From Castor canadensis (taxonomy: Eukaryota; Chordata; Mammalia; Rodentia; Castoridae): a stretch of 64,000 bases of DNA. The DNA is taken from contig NC_133397.1 in NCBI RefSeq assembly GCF_047511655.1, forward strand, positions 125,131,308 through 125,195,307, given 5' to 3'. Each line of letters starts with the position of its first letter. Position 1 is the stretch's first letter. Below, in pieces: positions 57,940 to 64,000 of the stretch. Made by a program: the position numbers and the translations under genes. The notes under the pieces are model-generated. The model was given only the letters and a program-made list of their open reading frames with translations. It searched no databases and was not told the DNA's origin.

Positions 57940-58010
57940 ACACACATTCTAGCCTGTAAATTACTAAGCACAGTGTCTGGCATATAGTAAGTGTTCATTA
58001 AGTGAGAAAT
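57940..58010 (+). repeat. L2/MIR 3' end fragment
   Basis: Contains agcacagtgtctggcatata followed by gtaagtgttcattaagtg, the common L2/MIR 3' terminus. Confidence 0.7.
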
Positions 58011-61000
58011 GTACAATAACGTTAAATACAAAAGCCTCACTGCACAAATCATAGCTTGATTCAAAACCAGGCCCTACGTTTCAGTTAAATGATGACATTA
58101 GATCTCCATAAATCTCAGTCCCTGTGAGCTGAATCTTAGAGCAACTCCAAATGTGATATGTCACATCTTCAACATGGACATGTGCACTTGGGAAGAACCA
58201 AAGAAATACTGGCCATTCCATCAGGATTCACAAACACATGTCTCATTTTTCAGAAGTTGATACTTAAAATATCTTAGGAGTACCTAGTTAAATATATGAT
58301 AAAATTATTCTAAAAGAAGAAGGCCTTCTATTATTACACCTTTGGATAGTTCTAACAGTTAAATCAATGCTTCACCTTGCGAAAGCCTGGTAAAAACCAA
58401 GAAACACAAGGATCAATATCAAACTTAAATTTTTTTTTCACATGGAAAATCTTACATCTGTAATTCAGGCACAGTTTTACACATGAGTGAAAAAGTTCCA
58501 ATCACTATTTCTGGAACTTGTTGAATGGCATAGATTTTCTTCATAGTTGGAAATTTGTATCCAGTTAAATTGTGACATGTTCAAAGGAGGCTATAGAAGT
58601 TAAGCTGGCCTAAAACAAATAACAGTGTGAAACTTTGTGTCTAGTGAAAGTTTCTGATCTTTGATCTGTAAATTTAGGATTATGAGTTTGATTACTGTAA
58701 GTTCTGCTTGACTGTATTCCCATTCATATTCTGTTCATTTCCTCAAAATGAAATCAAGAAAGGGCATTCTGTTTCCATGTGTGAAAACATTTATTTCTTT
58801 TAAAATAAACAAACAACATCGCTCCACAAAATGTGATAAATACCAGTTGAAAACATAAAATTCTGTTTTTAAAACATAGAATTCCATATTTGAAAATAAG
58901 TATGCTTTTATTATTTATTTCTGACTTTCAAAATATGGTTTGAATAAGATGCTATCTTCCTCTGAGAAACATTTTTTCTGGCACTAAAGGACTGTCCTGT
59001 CTGTCCTGCAGGCAAATCCATTAAGAGTCAGGTCTCTGCCTCACAGCAGTCTCTTCCATGAGTAGTACCTATTCACCATGCCAACTGCCTAAACCTTAAA
59101 ACTATACACTAACAGTGAAAATAATCCCTCATTTTTAAAGTAAAACATTTCAGAAATGCTAGGGAAATAATGCTAAGGAAAGCCCTCATCTCACCCTAGA
59201 TTTTAGATTTTTTTCACCCTTGAGCTATCCTCTCTCAAAGCAGGAAGAATTTGTCCTTTGGCAATGTTCTAAGTAAATGACTTTATTTCAATTCTATAAG
59301 CCATAAATAAACAGAAATAAAAGAGATTAATGAGCACTGGTACAACTGAGTGACAGTCATTAGCTACGATTTTGTCTTATTGGAAAACCTCTCTCTGACT
59401 TTTGTTCCATTAAGACTATATCCTAATTATCTCAGTTTCATTCTGCCATTAATAACCTATTTTCTTAGATATAGTAGTGATGGATGAGTCTTAAACCATA
59501 TTTTCACAAGTAAGGCAGAGTACAATAAAAAAAGGGGGGGGAGGTTCCCACGTATAGTTTGTGGGAATAGTTTTGAAATGATTGCTTTTCCTAAATGGTC
59601 TTGCAAATCAGACTTCAGCCAAATGTAGCACTCCATTATAAGGGACAGGGGGAAAATTGAATGTTGGAGTTCAAATTCATATAATAATTAGAAAGGACAT
59701 TTATTTCAAAATGTAGAGGACTTGACAGTAAGAAAATGACAGAAATTCAGCTCCACAGTGAATTATAAATGTCAAATTACTGGTGTGCATGCAAAAAGTA
59801 TGTAGCTATTAGAGACGAGACTCTGCATTCATGGACAGTGCCTCTGCCTCTATCAGCTCCTTATATTCCTCTAAGGTGTTCTGTCATTCATTGTCAAATT
59901 TCCAATGTAAGATTATAAGACATATGTCAGATCAGTGTCCAAAGCTTGCCAGCTCTGGACACTCCAATGCAGTTCCACGTCTTGCACAATATGAAGTGTA
60001 TTACATGGGAAATGCTGCCGGGTTATTAGAAGTCAGTTACAGAGTGTACTTTAGCATGTGATATCATCTACTCTGAGAAATGCAAAGAGCAGGGGCGGGG
60101 GAGCCCTGCATGTCTATATTGTGTGTGGACTCTGGATGCTGGCGGAGTGTCAGCAGGATGAACAATGAAAAGGATGTTAACTAAATTTTGATGTGCTAGA
60201 ACATGTGTTTAATTTGCAAGATGCTTTGTTTAATTAAAAGGTAAATACCATTTACAATTCCTCTCGCAGACAAATTTAGAGCAGCAAAAACACCTACAGA
60301 GTGTTCAAATCACGGCAGAGTTTCTTGGATGTGTTTGATCAATTAAAAGGCTACACATTTGGGGAGAAATAATTATTTTTTTCAATTGTTTTCAAATAGA
60401 TATGGCCTTATTTTCTATAAACAGATTATTTCCAGAGTTTAGTGCCAAGGTAAGTATGGATTTAAAGGTACAAACATATATTATTATGTACCTAGTCTAG
60501 AATAAAGAAATTTAAAGACCCAAAGTATTTCTTGTCCCTCAACCCCATGCCAAATGATTATTTTTTCCCCTTTCTGTCTGTATGTCTTTCTATAAAGGGT
60601 TATTCCAAAAGGGATGTGGATCAAAAAGACCTTTTTACTCCTCCAGAAAGATAACCTCAGACATATCACTTGGGAGCACCCACATAACTGTTCTGTAAGC
60701 TCACAATCTTAAGGCAGATCAAAAGATCTCATATCTCATGTTTCCCTTTATTTAAGGTTTGTCACTTTTTTCCCAGTGATCATGGAAGGGACATGCTGTT
60801 GCTTCTTCAGCTGGCCCAAGGGCAGAAAAAGTCACAGGAGACTCGCACGTCATTACTTGTAACTTCTAATCTCAATAATACAGGCAGTAAAGATAACAAC
60901 TCAAACTTTTTCTGGTAATTCAACATTTTGTGTAGTTGTAGTTTGGTTTCAGTTATGCTTAGAGGCAGGAAATGGGAGAGAGTCTCTCCTGAGTATCCTT

Positions 61001-62269
61001 CCTAATCAAACCTTGGATGATACTACTACATGACATCCAGACGACATGAAAGAGAAATTCTCCATGACTTCCTCAACAGTTCATCCTATAGCAAATTGAA
61101 TTTGGATGGCCCCACTATGAGACAGTCACTCAATACTTTCTTTCAGCAGTCCGGCCTACCACACGACTAACATATAAGAAACTGGAATGTTAAATAGCTA
61201 AACTGCTATTATATATTAGCGCATTATATTATAAGCTGTATTATAGCCATTATGACAATTATGACATTCCTTTATTAGCACTCAGAACAAAATACAAATT
61301 TAAAGACAGAGTAAAAAAGAAAATTCAATAGGTAAATGTGTTTCCCCCCTTGCAATATCATACAATTCTCTCCCCTTCCCACGCTATCCATTAACTAAAA
61401 TTTCCACTCTGTGTATTTACCAAGAGGAAGCTTCAGTTCATCAAATCAAATACAGCAAACCAACTGGCAAATACAGACCTATCACATTGGTCCTCATTAC
61501 TCAAACTCAAGTGTGTTACAATCCCTAAGGTTGAAGACTAAAGAGAGATTTTTTTTACAAAGTTATTACATCCTAATCATTTGGTGATGTTTTCATCTCA
61601 ATGTCCAGTATATGTTTTGTTTTTAAAATGAATAGTTCTATTTTCTGAAAAATACTATTTTTGATGAATCTCACAATAACGAAGGATAGGACTTTACAAA
61701 CTTAAATTCTCAACACCTTTCCTTCCGTTGAAGGAGAAGGAGAGCCCTGTGTGTCATATTTTAAAAGAAGGAGCTGAGTTTGTTACAAAAGCCACTCATA
61801 ACAGACCCTGGAGCTTCTGCAATGAACTCAAGCTAGTGCCCTCTTGTCCCCTTGTCTCACCTGCTAGGATAACCTCATATCCACTTGAAACGGATCACTT
61901 TAAAAAACATTTTGTTGAATAATTTCCACTTTGATCTTCATTAATTCTTTATCCTAGTTCCTGCACAGGTCTCTGTGATCTCACAGGCATTTTATCCCCG
62001 ATTCACAGAAAGACTCCTGGAGAGTCATCCTGGACCTAATATAGATCAACTCAGAGAATCTGTTTACCTGGGTAAAGTTTGCTTGTTCATGTAATAATTT
62101 CCAGTTGATGTTTTATTATGTGGCACAAATTTCTTGACTAGGAAGTGCTTGTTTTCATCTGTCATGCATACTCTATCACATTAGAAGTATTTTTTTTAGA
62201 AAAAAAAAGTCTTTATAAAATTTATATAACCATTGTTAACAGTGGCATTTGATTTTGTCCTGTTCCACC
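58011..62269. other. Long repeat-poor stretch, possible regulatory sequence
   Basis: About 4.3 kb in which I recognise no SINE or LINE. At 59820-60430 the sequence is less AT-rich at first and then has TAATTAAA-type homeodomain words at 60229 and 60341. The short frames here (76 codons at 59831-60061; 61 at 60484-60669) lack domains. A G run lies near 59533. Confidence 0.4.
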
Positions 62270-62400
62270 AGTAGAATATAAGTTCAAACAAATGAAGCCA
62301 TTTTTCAGAACTGTTTTATTCCCCCTCTGTTGAATTCCTAATGCCTAGGACAGTTGCCAAGCTCATGGCAAGAACTAGTTGCTGAGTGAGAGGTGAATCT
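62270..62400 (+). repeat. L2 LINE 3' end fragment
   Basis: Contains tagaatataagttcaaacaa, then ttcctaatgcctaggacagt, sense L2 3' UTR. Confidence 0.6.
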
Positions 62401-62439
62401 CTGACAAGCAAATGTGAAGGGACCCGAAGCTATGGGAAA

Positions 62440-62600
62440 GCACTGGCCTTAGAGCTTGAATGCAGAAAATCTAGGTTCCAGTTCTCTTCTCCTGCTGACT
62501 AGATGGGTGACCTTGAGAATTCTGTATTACCACTGGCCAAAAAAAGAAAAAAAGGGGGTGGGCTGGTGGGGTAGGGTAGACTAGATAATTTCAAAAAGTC
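62440..62600 (+). repeat. MIR SINE fragment
   Basis: Reads cactggccttagagcttgaa, aaatctaggttccagttctc, then ctagatgggtgaccttgaga, matching the MIR 5' part and core. Confidence 0.7.
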
Positions 62601-63077
62601 CTTCAGTTCTAAAAATCTGTGGAAGTGTTTGTGGTATAAATTCACACAGACAAGCAGGCTTTATTATATAACATAACAGTTCCAAACTGATATTGATACT
62701 CAGGATTTAATGAGAGGTGGGAGGACCAAAATTCCCAACTTGTCATTAACAATCACACTCAGCTAAATTAAAGATCCCTAATATGGCAAAAGGCCATGTG
62801 GCCAAATAATTTGCACATAAATAACGAGAACACTGAGACATATGGACCGTGGTCCAATCAGTGACTTAAGGCAGTTCATCTGGTTTTCTCTGATACTGTG
62901 AGCCCTACGGAAAATGGAGGAATGCTAAAACCATTTTCACAAAGCATATTCTGGACCTGAACTAACTATACAGCACAGGGAAAATCAGTTTTCATAATAG
63001 ACTTCAGAGCATCATAAGCATCCATTAAATTATGGATGCCAGTCAAACGTCTTTGACAAAGCTGCATGGTCACTCTC
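62601..63077. other. Unique sequence, no gene seen
   Basis: No gene or repeat recognised. Confidence 0.4.
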
Positions 63078-63669
63078 AATACAAACACTGCAATATTACG
63101 AGAAACAGGTCACACTAAAGGGAGGTCACACAAGAGGGGCAGGGTAAAAGAAGGAAACTAAGAAGGTGAAATGGTTGATGCATTCTCTAGACAAGAATGA
63201 ATACAGAATTTTTAAGCCAGTTGAAACCACCATAAGAAAGGGACTAAAGTAGGATGAACTAAAATAGAGGAGATGAACCAATTTGGGTTATAATACATAT
63301 ATACATGGAAATGTCACAGGGAAACTCCCTGTGCTATCTTTATCTTAAATAAGCAAAGATGTCATTTCTTTCTTTTTTCTTCTACAAAATTAGAGAACAG
63401 GAGGGCAAAATAGGTGCGTGTGGGGGGTTATCAGTGGAAAGGGGAGGTAATGGGAAAGAGTGTAGGAGGGTCAATATAATGCAAATACTGTGTACACATG
63501 TATGTAAATGTAAAGATGATACCTGTTGAAACTATTCCAGGAATGGGGGGAAAATGGAGATAAAGGAGAGTGGTGGAGGGGGTGAATTCAAGTATGATAC
63601 ATTTGATACATTGTAAGCACTTGTGTAAATACCACAATGTACCCCCACCCAGCACAACAATAAAAAAAA
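63078..63669 (+). mobile_element. L1 LINE 3' end (5'-truncated)
   Basis: Same element type and strand as 1650-2182: gggcagggtaaaagaaggaa, gggttataatacatatatac, gttgaaactattccaggaat and an A tail at 63660-63669. It starts somewhat further 5' than the other copy. The minus-strand frame at 63431-63655 lies within it and is not a gene. Confidence 0.85.
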
Positions 63670-64000
63670 GTATTTGGCCAATTAATACTGTATTTATTTT
63701 TCTCCATTTTAGTCACTCCAGAAGTTTGTCCTGATCTTTTTATTATAACCATTCATAGCTTCAAAGAACTATATAAATGGAGATGACAAGGACAAACACC
63801 TTGTTGTGTACTGAACTCCGTGAAACATATTGTGGGGTAACTTTCCAGCAGCAGGCTAGAATGGTTTTTGGGGGGTGAAGAAGACTAAAAGTGTACTAAG
63901 ACAGGCCTTCCAGATATCATCTTAACTGCTTTAGCTGCTTTCAAGCAAAGCTGATGTTGTTATTTTAGTCTTATGCCATTTTTGTGTCATTTAATTCACC
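63670..64000. other. Unique sequence at the window edge
   Basis: No gene or repeat recognised. Confidence 0.4.

Overview
This window is mammalian nuclear DNA with no protein-coding gene I can name. It looks like intergenic or deep intronic sequence of a gene-poor, AT-rich, CpG-depleted region. The many short open frames (60 to 177 codons) have no recognisable domains, and most lie in repeats or on both strands at once. I found no bacterial operon, CRISPR array, rRNA, intact tRNA gene or CpG island. The SINEs point to a rodent outside the mouse/rat group. They are dimeric elements with a B1-like (7SL-derived) head and an ID/tRNA-like tail whose core reads roughly ggtagagtgcctgcctagc...gttcaaaccccag. 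A castorimorph rodent such as beaver is my best guess; the species call is inference.

Layout. 1-13 kb: an L1 3' end (1650-2182), MIR fragments, two composite SINEs and an L2 reverse-transcriptase-region remnant (9400-9990). 13-20 kb: a 91-nt imperfect hairpin (13189-13279), a composite SINE beside an L2 fragment, a large splice-flanked open block on the minus strand (15366-15822), a Tigger-like DNA transposon (16700-17187), and a weaker candidate exon (19783-20006). 22-31 kb: converging L1 fragments around an unassigned block, an ERVL-like solo LTR (25331-25750), and one ancient L2 copy (28700-30680) split by a younger L1. 34-38 kb: a minus-strand L2 followed by a 2.6-kb decayed L1 ORF2 region that later took in three SINEs. 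38-45 kb: recent SINE insertions, one with a perfect 12-bp target-site duplication, and a MIR split by two younger SINEs. 45-64 kb: mostly unique sequence with a candidate 5' coding exon (48751-48902), an inverted pair of related LINE fragments (52405-53640), a full-length composite SINE (57118-57460) and a second L1 3' end at the right edge.

The main content is a layered record of retrotransposition: old L2/MIR and Tigger, then L1M, then the B1/ID SINEs and lineage L1. Nesting gives the relative ages directly. I did not find a convincing new biological system. The best leads are the hairpin at 13.2 kb, the candidate exon at 48.75 kb, and the open block at 15.4-15.8 kb. All family names come from recalled consensus sequences, not from a database search, so boundaries are approximate, typically within 10 to 40 bases.
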